The notes: generated from the letters alone by a model not told the origin. A stretch of DNA of 64,000 bases from Methylibium sp. Root1272 (GCF_001425905.1 NZ_LMDY01000016.1:25625-89624), one strand, 5' to 3'. Counted from the stretch's first letter, positions 1-8,954 are shown. Numbers and translations are program-made.

Positions 1-107
1 CCCCTCCTCATCTACCTCACTTGCGCCACCCACCCGACAGCCTGGCCGCCGCGCACCGTTGCTGCGTGAGCACGATGTCTGGAGGCATTCGCGGTGGTGC
101 TCAAGCT

Positions 108-197
108 GGGTCGGGGGCCGTATGGAGTGAAGTGAAGGGGGAGGGCCGGGTCGAAGGCCCGGACCGGAGGACATGAACGCAATACGGCCCCCGATCC
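108..197. repeat. Long imperfect inverted repeat upstream of the BtuF-like gene
   Basis: The 16 bases at 108-123 are the reverse complement of 182-197 with one mismatch, separated by 58 bases. The loop contains a smaller GGGCC/GGCCC stem. It lies just before the start codon at 211, so as RNA it could fold into a leader structure. No B12-box or other known riboswitch element is visible. The remainder of 1-210 shows no gene. Confidence 0.45.
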
Positions 198-210
198 AGC
201 GCCCGCCACA

Positions 211-1023
211 ATGAAGGCCATGTCTGCAGCGCACTTCCCTGAACGCATCGTCTGCCTGACCGAAGAGCCGACCGAGGTGCTCTACGCGCTGGGCGAGGAG
301 CATCGCATCGTCGGCATCTCCGGCTTTACCGTGCGACCGCCGCGCGCGCGCCAGGAGAAGCCCAAGGTCTCGGCCTTCACGAGCGCGAAGCTCGAGCCGA
401 TCATGGCGCTGCAGCCCGATCTGGCCATCGGCTTCTCCGACATCCAGGCCGACATCGCCCGCGAGCTGATCCAGCGCGGCGTGGAGGTCTGGATCAGCAA
501 CCACCGCTCGGTCGACGGCATCCTGGGCTATGTGCGCCGGCTCGGCGCGATGGTCGGCGCGGCGGGTCGGGCCGAGGCCTATGCCGACGAGCTGGCCGCG
601 CGCGTGGAGCGCGTGCGGCAGGCCGCCGCGAAGCTGCCGCGCCGCCCGCGCGTCTACTTCGAGGAGTGGGACGAGCCGCAGATCAGCTGCATCCGCTGGG
701 TCAGCGAGCTGGTGGGCATCGCCGGCGGCGACGACATCTTTCCCGAGCGCGCCGTGGCGAGCCTGGCGCGCGACCGCATCCTCGCGTCGCCCGACGAGGT
801 GATCCCGCGCGCGCCCGACATCGTCATCGGCTCGTGGTGCGGCAAGAAGTTCCGTGCCGAGAAGGTGGCCGCGCGGCCCGGCTGGGACCGGTTGCCCGCA
901 GTGCGCGACGGCGAGCTGCACGAGATCAAGTCGCCGCTGATCCTGCAGCCCGGCCCGGCGGCGCTGACCGACGGGCTGGACGCGCTGCACGCGATCATGG
1001 CGCGCTGGGCTTCCAGGCACTGA
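211..1023 (+). CDS. ABC-type cobalamin/Fe-siderophore periplasmic-binding-like protein (BtuF family), no signal peptide
   Basis: A 270-aa protein with the layout of helical-backbone (class III) substrate-binding proteins: an N-terminal lobe opening with RIVCLTEEPTEVLYALG and GISGFTV, a middle linker helix rich in Ala/Arg (about residues 110-150), and a C-terminal lobe ending in the usual PALTDGLDALH segment. This family binds vitamin B12 or ferric siderophores for BtuCD/FhuBC-type importers. No signal peptide, lipobox or partner permease is seen, so it may be cytoplasmic or act with a transporter elsewhere; such leaderless BtuF-like proteins are often annotated only as cobalamin-binding. ATG codons at 211 and 220 are both possible starts. 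It appears to be a single-gene unit, as 234 bases with operators separate it from the next gene. Confidence 0.7.
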   Translation: MKAMSAAHFPERIVCLTEEPTEVLYALGEEHRIVGISGFTVRPPRARQEKPKVSAFTSAKLEPIMALQPDLAIGFSDIQADIARELIQRGVEVWISNHRSVDGILGYVRRLGAMVGAAGRAEAYADELAARVERVRQAAAKLPRRPRVYFEEWDEPQISCIRWVSELVGIAGGDDIFPERAVASLARDRILASPDEVIPRAPDIVIGSWCGKKFRAEKVAARPGWDRLPAVRDGELHEIKSPLILQPGPAALTDGLDALHAIMARWASRH

Positions 1024-1081
1024 GCCCGGCGGCCGCGCGAAAGCCGAGCGGGCCGCGCCGCCTCGAATCAGGCGTTCAAAC

Positions 1082-1117
1082 CTACCCGCCCGGGTAGAAA
1101 ACTACCCTCGAGGGTAG
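1082..1117. promoter_or_regulatory. Two tandem 16-bp operator-like dyads (CTACCC-N4-GGGTAG)
   Basis: CTACCCGCCCGGGTAG at 1082-1097 and the perfect palindrome CTACCCTCGAGGGTAG at 1102-1117 share the same six-base arms and are 20 bp apart centre to centre, about two helical turns. This is the geometry of paired sites for a dimeric regulator on one DNA face. They lie 140-175 bases before the PQQ dehydrogenase start, so that gene is the likely target. The regulator is not identified. Confidence 0.6.
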
Positions 1118-1257
1118 TGGTCGAGACGACCCCGGACCGGGATCATCGCGCTCTCGCGAGCGGGGCTGCGTACCCCAATGGCAGCGCTCGACCCTGGCTT
1201 CATCGCGCGTGCCGGTCGGGCTGGCAAGAAGCAAGACACGAGACGGAGACCTGCACG

Positions 1258-3390
1258 ATGCACCGATGGAGAATCGCCACGCCCGCAGCGCTTGCGCGGC
1301 TGGCCCTGGTCCTGAGTCTGGCTTGCGGCGTCTGCACGTTGTCGGCCGCCGCCGGCACCGAAGTCGACGACGCGGCATTGCGGGATCAGACCCAAGGAGA
1401 GAACTGGCTGGCGTACGGCCGCAACTACAGCGAGCAGCGCTACAGCCCGCTGGAGCAGGTCAACGCCGACAACGTCGGGCGACTCGGACTCGCGTGGTCC
1501 ATGGCGCTGACCGAAGACCGTTCGCTGCTGTCGACCCCGTTGATCGTCGATGGTGTCATGTACTTCACCGGCAGCTGGAGCAAGACCCGCGCGGTGGATG
1601 CCCGGACGGGCAAGCTGCTCTGGGAGTACGACCCCGAGTCGATCAAGCATGCCGGGGGTGAGCGCCTGCGCGCCATGTGGGACTCCAGCCGCGGGCTCGC
1701 CTACTGGAAGGGCAAGCTGGTCATCGCGACCATCGACGGGCGGCTGATCGGCCTGGACGCGAAGACCGGCAAGAAGCTGTGGAGCACCCAGACCTTCGAC
1801 CCGAAGCGCCCGCTCTACATCTCCGGGTACCCGAAGGCGTTCCGCGACCTGGTGATCGTGGGCAACGGGGGCTCCGAGTTCGGCGCGGGACGTGGCTTCG
1901 TCAGTGCCTACCACGTCGACACCGGCAAGCTGGCGTGGAAGTTCTTCGTGGTGCCGGGCAACCCCGCCGACGGCTTCGAGGACGAGGCCCAGGCCATGGC
2001 CGCCAAGACCTGGACCGGCGAGTGGTGGAAGCACGGTGGCGGCGGGCAGGTGTGGAACGGTCTCACCTACGACCCCGAGTACGACCAGATCCTGATCGGC
2101 ACCGGCAACGGCGGGCCGTGGAACAGGAAGGTGCGCAGCCCCGGGGGCGGCGACAACCTCTTCCTCTGTTCGATCGTGGCCCTGGACGCCAGGACCGGCA
2201 AGTACAAGTGGCATTACCAGACCGTGCCCGGCGAGACCTGGGACTACAACTCGAGCATGGACATGGTGCTGGCCGACCTGAAGCTCCGGGAGGGCAGCGG
2301 ACAGCGGAAGGTGCTGCTGCACGCACCGAAGAACGGCTTCTTCTACGTCATCGACCGCAAGGACGGCAAGCTGCTGTCGGCCGAGAAGATCGCCAAGGTG
2401 ACCTGGGCGACCGGCATCGACATGAAGACCGGACGGCCGATCGAGGCCGAGGGCGCGCGCTACGAAGACGGCTCGGAGCTGGTATGGCCGAGCGTGTACG
2501 GCGCCCACAACTGGCATGCGATGTCCTTCAATCCGAAGACCGGGCTGGTCTACATCCCCAAGGTCGAACTGCCGGCGTTCTTCAGCGAGAAGGGCGTGCA
2601 GATCGTCGACTGGCGCAATCCGCAGACCTTCGGTCAGCTGGATGTCGCGGTCGATGTCGGTCTGGGCAGCGACATCCCCAAGGAGTCGGGCGTGAGCTCG
2701 CTGCTGGCCTGGGACCCCGTGAAGCAGAAGAAGGCCTGGGAGGTGCCCCAGCCGAACTACTGGAACCCGGGCACCATGACCACCGCGGGCAACCTGGTGT
2801 TCCAGGGCCGCATCGACGGCAACTTCATCGCCTACGACGCGCGCAACGGCAAGCAGTTGTGGTCGGTGCATGTCGGCTCCGGCATCAGCGCACCGCCGGT
2901 CACCTACTCGGTGGGCGGCAGGCAGTACGTCTCGCTGCTCGTCGGCTGGGGCGGCGCAGGCATGTCGCTGGGCGGCGGCAGCTCGATGGCGCAGTACGGA
3001 TGGAGCTTTCGTGGGCAGACGCGGCAGTTGCTGACCTTCGCGCTCGACGGCAAGTTGCCGATGCCCGACGTGGGCAAGCCCGTGTTCGCCCAGCCCATCG
3101 TGCCGGCCGACTTCAAGCCCGACGAGAAACAGGTCGACCGAGGGCGAGCGCTCTATGCCAGTACGTGCGTCTGGTGCCACAGCGCCGGGGCCGTGTCGGG
3201 AGGCTATGCGCCGGACCTGCGCGCCTCGCCGATGCTGCTGGACCTGACGGCGCTGAAGACGGTGCTGAAGGGCGCCCTGGTGCAGAACGGCATGCCGCAA
3301 TACCCCGACCTCACGGACGACGATCTCGTGGCGCTGCAGCACTACGTGCGCAATCAGGCTATCGTGACCACTCGGCCGCCCAAGCCCTAG
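1258..3390 (+). CDS. PQQ-dependent alcohol dehydrogenase with C-terminal cytochrome c domain (quinohemoprotein)
   Basis: A 710-aa secreted enzyme expected to oxidise alcohols in the periplasm, passing electrons from PQQ to its own heme c. Residues 1-32 form a Sec signal peptide; residues 35-590 form the eight-bladed PQQ propeller (for example the WDY active-site motif with Asp329, and NGFFYVIDRK); C637-V-W-C640-H641 is the heme c site. Start chosen at 1258 because it follows a purine-rich GAGACGGAGAC and begins the signal peptide. Asn331, two residues after the catalytic Asp, argues for calcium rather than the lanthanide (DYD) type. Oddly, the adjacent Cys pair that contacts PQQ in this family is replaced by Met140-Trp141. 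The GST at 3413 begins 23 bases downstream and may be co-transcribed. Confidence 0.9.
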   Translation: MHRWRIATPAALARLALVLSLACGVCTLSAAAGTEVDDAALRDQTQGENWLAYGRNYSEQRYSPLEQVNADNVGRLGLAWSMALTEDRSLLSTPLIVDGVMYFTGSWSKTRAVDARTGKLLWEYDPESIKHAGGERLRAMWDSSRGLAYWKGKLVIATIDGRLIGLDAKTGKKLWSTQTFDPKRPLYISGYPKAFRDLVIVGNGGSEFGAGRGFVSAYHVDTGKLAWKFFVVPGNPADGFEDEAQAMAAKTWTGEWWKHGGGGQVWNGLTYDPEYDQILIGTGNGGPWNRKVRSPGGGDNLFLCSIVALDARTGKYKWHYQTVPGETWDYNSSMDMVLADLKLREGSGQRKVLLHAPKNGFFYVIDRKDGKLLSAEKIAKVTWATGIDMKTGRPIEAEGARYEDGSELVWPSVYGAHNWHAMSFNPKTGLVYIPKVELPAFFSEKGVQIVDWRNPQTFGQLDVAVDVGLGSDIPKESGVSSLLAWDPVKQKKAWEVPQPNYWNPGTMTTAGNLVFQGRIDGNFIAYDARNGKQLWSVHVGSGISAPPVTYSVGGRQYVSLLVGWGGAGMSLGGGSSMAQYGWSFRGQTRQLLTFALDGKLPMPDVGKPVFAQPIVPADFKPDEKQVDRGRALYASTCVWCHSAGAVSGGYAPDLRASPMLLDLTALKTVLKGALVQNGMPQYPDLTDDDLVALQHYVRNQAIVTTRPPKP

Positions 3391-3412
3391 GTGGCACTAA
3401 AGGACGCACTGC

Positions 3413-4099
3413 ATGATCGATCTCTACACCTCGGCCACGCCCAACGGCTGGAAGGCCACCATCCTGCTCGAGGAGCTGGGCGTTCCCTACACGGTGCATC
3501 CGTTGTCGTTGCAGAAGCAGGACCAGAAGACGCCGGCCTTCCTGGCCATCAACCCGAACGGGCGCATTCCGGCGATCGTCGATCGCAGCGCGGGCGACTT
3601 CGCGGTCTTCGAGTCCGGCGCGATCCTGATCTACCTCGCGGAGAAGCACGGCCGCTTCCTGCCCGCCGATGCGAAGGGGCGCTCGCTCGTCATCCAGTGG
3701 TTGATGTTCCAGATGGGCGGCATCGGCCCGATGCAGGGCCAGGCGAACGTGTTCTACCGCTATGCGCCCGAGAAGATCCCCTACGCCATCGAGCGCTACC
3801 AGAGCGAGACCAAGCGCCTCTACCGCGTGCTCGACGGTCGGCTGGCCGATCACGAGTTCCTGGCCGGTGACTATTCGATCGCCGACATCGCCAACTGGTC
3901 CTGGGTGTCGCTGCACGACTGGGCCGGCGTGAACATCGACGACCTGCCGCATCTTCGGCGTTGGCTCGATGCCATCGCGGCGCGGCCCGCGGTGCAGCGC
4001 GGCATCGTCATCCCCGAGCCGCTGCAGCTCGGTGGCGGCGGCGAGGCCGTGAAAAAGATGGCGCAGTCCATCCTGGTCTCCGCGCCGGGCACGGCCTGA
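3413..4099 (+). CDS. Glutathione S-transferase, YfcG/YghU-like (Nu class)
   Basis: A 228-aa cytosolic protein with an N-terminal thioredoxin fold (residues 1-80, opening [19 protein letters not shown], with the cis-Pro motif GRIPAIVD and the glutathione gamma-Glu-binding [13 protein letters not shown]) and a C-terminal helical domain (about 90-205). The TPNGWK motif near residue 9 is typical of the bacterial YfcG/YghU group, which has disulfide-bond reductase and peroxidase activity. It lies 23 bases after the PQQ dehydrogenase and ends on a hairpin that overlaps its stop codon. Its substrate cannot be told; with two more GSTs next door it may belong to a detoxification cluster. Confidence 0.85.
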   Translation: MIDLYTSATPNGWKATILLEELGVPYTVHPLSLQKQDQKTPAFLAINPNGRIPAIVDRSAGDFAVFESGAILIYLAEKHGRFLPADAKGRSLVIQWLMFQMGGIGPMQGQANVFYRYAPEKIPYAIERYQSETKRLYRVLDGRLADHEFLAGDYSIADIANWSWVSLHDWAGVNIDDLPHLRRWLDAIAARPAVQRGIVIPEPLQLGGGGEAVKKMAQSILVSAPGTA

Positions 4100-4120
4100 A
4101 GCGGCGCCCCCGCCGCTTCA
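4097..4120. terminator. Hairpin terminator overlapping the GST stop codon
   Basis: A perfect 10-bp stem (TGAAGCGGCG / CGCCGCTTCA) with a CCCC loop. The 5' arm includes the TGA stop of the plus-strand GST. It separates convergent genes (the next ends at 4142 on minus) and lacks a clear T run, as is common in GC-rich genomes. Confidence 0.6.
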
Positions 4121-4141
4121 AGCACGTTCTCGCGGCGCGCG

Positions 4142-4792
4142 TCAGCCGCGCATGCCGATCTCCTGCCAGCCCGGCGACAGTGAGGCGGTGGCGCTCGGCC
4201 GCGCGTTCATGCGTGCCAGCCAGGCGGTCACGTTCTTCAACGCGGGGTCGACCTGCAGGCCGGTCGACATGCAGAAGTCGAGGCAGCAGTACAGCACCAG
4301 GTCGCCCAGCGTGACGCGCTCGCCGCACAGGTAGGACTTGCCCTTCAGCAGCGTGTCTACCAGCGCCACGCCGTCCAGCCCCTTGGCCTTCAGGCCGTCG
4401 GCGGCTTCGGGCAGGCAGCGCACGCGGTCCTTGAACAGCGGCAGCCCGGGCCCGGAGCGGAAGGCGTTGTAGAGATACTCGCAGGCGTTGAGTTCGGCGC
4501 GCCGCAGTGCCATGCGCGCCTCGGCTCGCTCGACGGGCGTGCTGCCGATCAGCGCCGGCGTCGGGTGCAGCTCCTCGAGGTATTCGCAGATGGCTACCGT
4601 CTCCGAGATGATGCGGCCGTCGTCGAGTTCCAGGCTCGGCGTCTGACCGGCCGGGTTCTTCGCGAGGTAGGGCTCCTTGCGGTTCTCGCCGCCGAGGATG
4701 TCGAAGTCCTGGAACGGCATCGAGATCTTCTTCTCCGCCATGAACATCCGCACCATGCGGGGATTGGGGCCGAAGGAATTGAGCAGTTTCAA
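4142..4792 (-). CDS. Glutathione S-transferase family protein
   Basis: A 216-aa protein with GST N-domain (residues 1-80: NSFGPNPRMVRMFMAEK, cis-Pro in GQTPSLELDDG, then ISETVAICEYLEE) and C-domain (90-205, containing the GERVTLGDLVLYCCLDF segment with the N-capping box pattern). Ser/Asn residues near position 6-9 are the likely glutathione-activating residues. Preceded on its strand by another GST (4892-5686) and an SDR, giving the transcription order SDR - GST - GST. Substrate unknown. Confidence 0.85.
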   Translation of the reverse strand: MKLLNSFGPNPRMVRMFMAEKKISMPFQDFDILGGENRKEPYLAKNPAGQTPSLELDDGRIISETVAICEYLEELHPTPALIGSTPVERAEARMALRRAELNACEYLYNAFRSGPGLPLFKDRVRCLPEAADGLKAKGLDGVALVDTLLKGKSYLCGERVTLGDLVLYCCLDFCMSTGLQVDPALKNVTAWLARMNARPSATASLSPGWQEIGMRG

Positions 4793-4891
4793 GTGTGTCT
4801 CCTGTTGTAGCTACCGCTGACAAAAAACGCGACGCGGGCGTTTCGCCGTCTCGCGCACCTCCTGCGGGCTCGACCGAGCCCGGGATTCCGT

Positions 4892-5686
4892 TCAATGCTT
4901 TCCAAAGGCTTCGAGATAGGGCTCGATGTCGGGGGCGAAGGCCTCGTGCGCGCACAGGCGGCCGAAATGGGCCCACGCCAGCGGATGCTCCGCCGCGACA
5001 CCGTCCGACAGGACGGGCGCCAGCCCGGCCCGGTGCAACTGCCCGTGATGGACCCGCTCGTTGTGGAACAGCGCCAGCTCCGCTGCGAAGCAGATGTCGG
5101 CCAGGCTCAGCGTGCCGCCGGCAATGAAGCCGGCCCCGCTGGCGAGCGCCCGCTCGATACCGCTCAGGTAGCTCGTGAAGGCCTGCTGCGCGGCGGCGTG
5201 CAGGCCGGCGCTCACCGTCTCCGCCCGCAAGGCCAGCACGTAGAGCTGGGTGTCGCGCGCGAACAGCAGGCTGGCGTCCAGGAAGCCGTCGATGCGCGAG
5301 GCGGAGTAGGCATCGCTGCCGTAGAGCGGCACGCGGCCGTCGCCGAGCCGGGCGACCGCGCGCAGGATGCTGTTGGATTCGAAGATGCCGGTCTGCCCAC
5401 TCGGGTCGAAGGCGGCCGGCACGGCGCCGAACGGGTGCGCGGCGAGGAAGGCATCGGTCTTGTAGAGCGCGCTGGTGAAGCCGGTGCGCCCGGTGCGCAC
5501 GCAGTGCCGCAGCGCGTCGCGTTCCTCGACGGACAGCGGGTGGGCATCGAAATCCCACAGCCAGTCCTGCAGCTCCTGCACCGGCGCGCCGCGCACCTCG
5601 AGGCTCACGCCGCACAGCCGCGCGGCGATCGTCGCCTTGGCGATGCGCGGATTGGGCAGGTAGGAAAAGATGCGCAGCACGCTCAC
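4892..5686 (-). CDS. Divergent glutathione S-transferase-like protein
   Basis: About 264 aa. The N-terminal region (VSVLRIFSYLPNPRIAKATIAA, then an ESNSILRAVARLG segment matching the GST Glu-Ser glutathione-binding turn) and the helical C-half (with LSLADICFAAELALFHNE) resemble GSTs, but a long insertion follows the first helix. I start it at the GTG at 5686, which has GGAGA about 9 bases upstream and begins directly with the first beta strand; an upstream extension would run into the SDR gene. It lies 47 bases after the SDR stop and is probably co-transcribed with it and the next GST. Confidence 0.75.
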   Translation of the reverse strand: MSVLRIFSYLPNPRIAKATIAARLCGVSLEVRGAPVQELQDWLWDFDAHPLSVEERDALRHCVRTGRTGFTSALYKTDAFLAAHPFGAVPAAFDPSGQTGIFESNSILRAVARLGDGRVPLYGSDAYSASRIDGFLDASLLFARDTQLYVLALRAETVSAGLHAAAQQAFTSYLSGIERALASGAGFIAGGTLSLADICFAAELALFHNERVHHGQLHRAGLAPVLSDGVAAEHPLAWAHFGRLCAHEAFAPDIEPYLEAFGKH

Positions 5687-5733
5687 GGCGGTCGTCTCCG
5701 GCGGCTTCGGCGGCGTGCGCTGCTCCGGTGGGC

Positions 5734-6474
5734 TCAGAACGATTCCTTGTACGGACGCAGGTCGATCTCCTGTGCCCACGCGGTCCGGGGCTGGCGATGG
5801 AGTTGCCAGTAGGTGTCGGCGATGGCATCGACGTCGAGCAGCCCATCGTCGCCACGCTGCTCCACCATCTTCGGCATCACGCTGCGCAGGCGCGCGCCGT
5901 TGATGCCGCCGTCGATCACGACATGGGCCACGTGCAGCCCCAGCGGTCCGAACTCGCGTGCCATGCTCTGGCTCAGCATGCGCAGCCCGGCCTTGGCTGC
6001 GGCGAAGTGAGCGAAGCCGGGCTTGCCTCGCAGGCTGCCCGAGGCGCCGGTGAAGATCACCGTGCCACGTCCGAGCGGCGCGAGGCGCCGCGCCGCCTCG
6101 CGGCCGACCAGGAAGCCGCCGAAGCAGCCGACGCGCCAGAAGCTCTCGAACTGCGCCGCCGTGAGCGTGCGGAAGTCGATCACCTGGTTGTTGCCGGCAT
6201 TGAACACCACCAGATCGGCCGGTTCGCGGCCCGCGCCCGGCGCCATCGCAAGGTCGAACAGCGTCTGGACATCGGCTTCCGACGTGGTGTCGGTGACGAC
6301 GGCCTGCGCGCTGCCGCCCGCCGCGCGGATGGCGTCGACCACCTGGCCGATCTTGGCCGCCGTGTGGCCGGCCGCGAGGACGTGATAGCCCTCGGCCGCG
6401 AAGCGGCGGCAGACCGCACCGCCCACGCCCTGCTCGACACCCACGCCAACGACGACGGCGGTTGGAAGGCCCAT
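5734..6474 (-). CDS. Short-chain dehydrogenase/reductase
   Basis: A 246-aa cytosolic NAD(P)-dependent oxidoreductase. The cofactor motif is GVGVEQGVGGAVCRRF near residues 10-25, a variant of TGxxxGxG; NAG is at the usual place (FNAGNNQV). The catalytic Ser region reads FTGASGSLRG, but the residue where Tyr is expected in YxxxK is Phe (GFAHFAAAKAG), so the classic YxxxK is altered to F-A-A-A-K. This suggests altered chemistry or a non-classical SDR. It heads a minus-strand unit with two GSTs. Confidence 0.8.
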   Translation of the reverse strand: MGLPTAVVVGVGVEQGVGGAVCRRFAAEGYHVLAAGHTAAKIGQVVDAIRAAGGSAQAVVTDTTSEADVQTLFDLAMAPGAGREPADLVVFNAGNNQVIDFRTLTAAQFESFWRVGCFGGFLVGREAARRLAPLGRGTVIFTGASGSLRGKPGFAHFAAAKAGLRMLSQSMAREFGPLGLHVAHVVIDGGINGARLRSVMPKMVEQRGDDGLLDVDAIADTYWQLHRQPRTAWAQEIDLRPYKESF

Positions 6475-6611
6475 GCTGTTCTCCAATGAACTCGGTTGCG
6501 GGTTCAGGCGAATCTCAGCGGGCCTTCGCGGTGCCTTGCCGTGCCGTCGCGCGCTCCCGCGTCGGCCCGTTCGTCTGCCGACGCATTCTCCGCATCGGCC
6601 GGCAAACGGCA

Positions 6612-8954
6612 CTACCCGAAAGGATAGGTTTGCGTTTGCAGGCGTTGGCTCGGTGTCAGCATCCACCAGGCCGGCAGCAGCGCCTGGACGTCGCGCCGTG
6701 CGTAGCGGTCGTCGATCAGGTGAACGACGCCCCGGTCGTCGGGCGTGCGGATCACGCGGCCCGCGGCCTGCACCACCTTCTGCAGGCCGGGGTAGAGGTA
6801 GGTGTAGTGGTCGCCGTGGCGGTTGCCGAACAGCGCCTGCATGCGAGCTCGGATCTGCTCGTTGACCGGGTTCACCTGCGGCAGGCCGAGCGTGGACAGG
6901 AAGGCGCCGATCAGGCGCCGACCGGGCAGGTCGATCCCTTCCGAGAACGCGCCTCCGAGCACCGCGAAACCGACGCCCGCGCCGTGGTCGGTGAAGCGAT
7001 CGAGGAACTGTCGCCGCTCGGCCTCCGACATGCGTGGCGACTGGCGCCAGCTCGGCAGCCTCGGGTGGCGCACCGCCAGGCGATCGGCCACCTGCTGCAG
7101 GTAGTCGTAGCTGCTGAAGAACGCGAGGTAGTTGCCCGGCTGCGCCTCGAACTCGCGGGCGATCAGCTCGACGATAGGGTCCAGCGACGCCGCTCGGTGC
7201 CGGTAGCGCGTGGAGATGTGCCGCGCGATCTCGACACGCAATTGGTCGGGCTGGAACGGCGAGCCCACGTCGACGCACGCGTGGTCGGCGGGCAGGCCCA
7301 GCAGGTCGGCGTAGTAGTGCGTGGGCTGCAGCGTGGCCGAGAACAGCGTGCCGGTGTGGGCGGCGGCCAGACGCGGTGCCAGGAAGGGCGCGGGCACGAG
7401 GTTGCGGATGCAGAGCGTCGACGGCGCGGTGCGGCCCGGCGCTGCAGTGGTGGCCGCCGGAGGCCGGCTGGCATCGACCAGCGAATGGGCGTCCAGCAGT
7501 TCGGCGAGCCGGAGAACCTGCAGGGCCTCGAAGTAGAACGCCTGCAGCGCGGCGTCGCGCGTCGCCGGGTGCTCGGTGTAGTGGTCCGTGAGGCTGCCGC
7601 TGCAGTGCTGCAATGCATGGAGCAGAGAGGCAGGAAACGTGGCATGGACCTGGTAGGGAAGGGCCTGCTCCTTGTCGAACGCGGTCCAGCAGCGCCGCAG
7701 CTTGTCGAGCGCCTTCCTCACCGTCGGAAAGGCCTTCGCCGTGACCGAGCGGCGCGCCTCGGCCAGCGTGTCCGGGCGCAGTTCGGCGGTGTACATGCTG
7801 CGCCCGCGCTCGACCAGGTTGTGCGCCTCGTCCACCAGCAGCCCGATGCGCCACTGGTTGGCCTGCGTCAGGCCGTGCAGCAGGGCGCCGAGATCGAAGT
7901 AGTAGTTGTAGTCGCCCACCACCACATCGGCCCATCGCACCAGTTCCTGGCTCAGGTAGTAGGGGCAGACCTCGTGCTGCAGAGCCACCTCGCGCACCCG
8001 GGCCTGGTGCAGCACCACGCGTGCCGCGGACGGCGCCAGCGCCGCCGCGCGCGCTGCCGGCAGCCGGTCGTAGAAGCCGCGGGCCAGCGGGCAGCTTTCG
8101 CCGTGGCAGGCCTTGTCGGGGTGCTCGCAGGCCTTGTCGCGGGCTACGAGTTCCAGCACCCGCAGCGGCTGCGCGCCGCCGGCGAGGCGGTCCAGGGCGT
8201 CGAGCGCGAGCTGGCGGCCCGAGGTCTTGGCCGCCAGGAAAAACAGTTTGTCCAGTTTCGCCGCCGGTGCCGCCTTGAGCAGCGGAAACAGTGTGCCCAG
8301 GGTCTTGCCGATGCCGGTGGGGGCCTGCGCGAGCAGGCAGCGCCCGGCGGTCGCCGCCTTGTACACGGCCTCGGCCAGCGGGCGCTGGCCGGCGCGGAAG
8401 CCGTCGAGCGGAAAGGCCAGCGCCTGCAGCGCGCCGTCGCGTGCCTCGCGGTGCGCCAGCTGCTGCGCGGCCCAGGCCAGGAAGCGCTCGCACTGCTGCT
8501 CGAAATGCCGCTGCAGTTCGGCGGCGGTGCAGTGTTCGGTGAAGAGGGTCTCCTGCTGGCTGCCCACATCGAGATAGACCAGCGCGATGTCCAGCGCCGA
8601 CAGACCCTGCTGACGGCACAGCAGCCAGCCGTAGACCTTGGCCTGGGCCCAGTGCAGGTGGCGGTGCGAGGAGGGCTGACGCTCGAGCCGGCCCTTGAAG
8701 GTCTTCACCTCCTCCAGCCGTTGCCGTGCCGGGTCGTAGCCGTCGGCGCGGCCGCGCACATGCAGCGGACCGTGATCGCCGCTGAGGCTCAACTCGGTCT
8801 GGTAGCCCGGGCCGCGGCGGGTGGCCACCAACGCGTGGCCGGCCATGCCCTCCAGCGCGCTGGGCGCGGGCGTGAAGCGCAGATCGAGATCGCCCCGCTT
8901 GGCCGCGAACTCGCAGAGCTCGCGGACGGCGACGGTGTACTGGCGCTCGCTCAA
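6612..8954 (-). CDS. DinG/XPD-like ATP-dependent DNA helicase with N-terminal PD-(D/E)XK nuclease-like domain
   Basis: About 780 aa from a TTG start at 8954 that overlaps the previous gene's stop (TTGA). Residues 50-115 carry a nuclease signature: Glu54, Asp71, Glu82-V-Lys84 and a following QAKVYGW helix, like RecB/Cas4-type nucleases. The helicase follows: Walker A APTGIGKT (211-218), four Cys typical of the XPD/DinG 4Fe-4S domain (CEHPDKAC, ESCPLARG and HEVCPYYL regions), DEAH in LLVDEAHNLVERG, and C-terminal helicase motifs GGAFSEGIDLPGRRLIG and QAAGRVIRTPDD. It probably unwinds and nicks or trims DNA in repair. It forms a translationally coupled pair with a second nuclease-like protein. 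Confidence 0.85.
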   Translation of the reverse strand: MSERQYTVAVRELCEFAAKRGDLDLRFTPAPSALEGMAGHALVATRRGPGYQTELSLSGDHGPLHVRGRADGYDPARQRLEEVKTFKGRLERQPSSHRHLHWAQAKVYGWLLCRQQGLSALDIALVYLDVGSQQETLFTEHCTAAELQRHFEQQCERFLAWAAQQLAHREARDGALQALAFPLDGFRAGQRPLAEAVYKAATAGRCLLAQAPTGIGKTLGTLFPLLKAAPAAKLDKLFFLAAKTSGRQLALDALDRLAGGAQPLRVLELVARDKACEHPDKACHGESCPLARGFYDRLPAARAAALAPSAARVVLHQARVREVALQHEVCPYYLSQELVRWADVVVGDYNYYFDLGALLHGLTQANQWRIGLLVDEAHNLVERGRSMYTAELRPDTLAEARRSVTAKAFPTVRKALDKLRRCWTAFDKEQALPYQVHATFPASLLHALQHCSGSLTDHYTEHPATRDAALQAFYFEALQVLRLAELLDAHSLVDASRPPAATTAAPGRTAPSTLCIRNLVPAPFLAPRLAAAHTGTLFSATLQPTHYYADLLGLPADHACVDVGSPFQPDQLRVEIARHISTRYRHRAASLDPIVELIAREFEAQPGNYLAFFSSYDYLQQVADRLAVRHPRLPSWRQSPRMSEAERRQFLDRFTDHGAGVGFAVLGGAFSEGIDLPGRRLIGAFLSTLGLPQVNPVNEQIRARMQALFGNRHGDHYTYLYPGLQKVVQAAGRVIRTPDDRGVVHLIDDRYARRDVQALLPAWWMLTPSQRLQTQTYPFG

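Noticed and set aside
1117-3342. Very long open frames opposite or overlapping the PQQ dehydrogenase on both strands
   Set aside because: They are Arg/Ala/Pro-rich shadows caused by high GC; none has recognisable domains, while the plus-strand dehydrogenase does.
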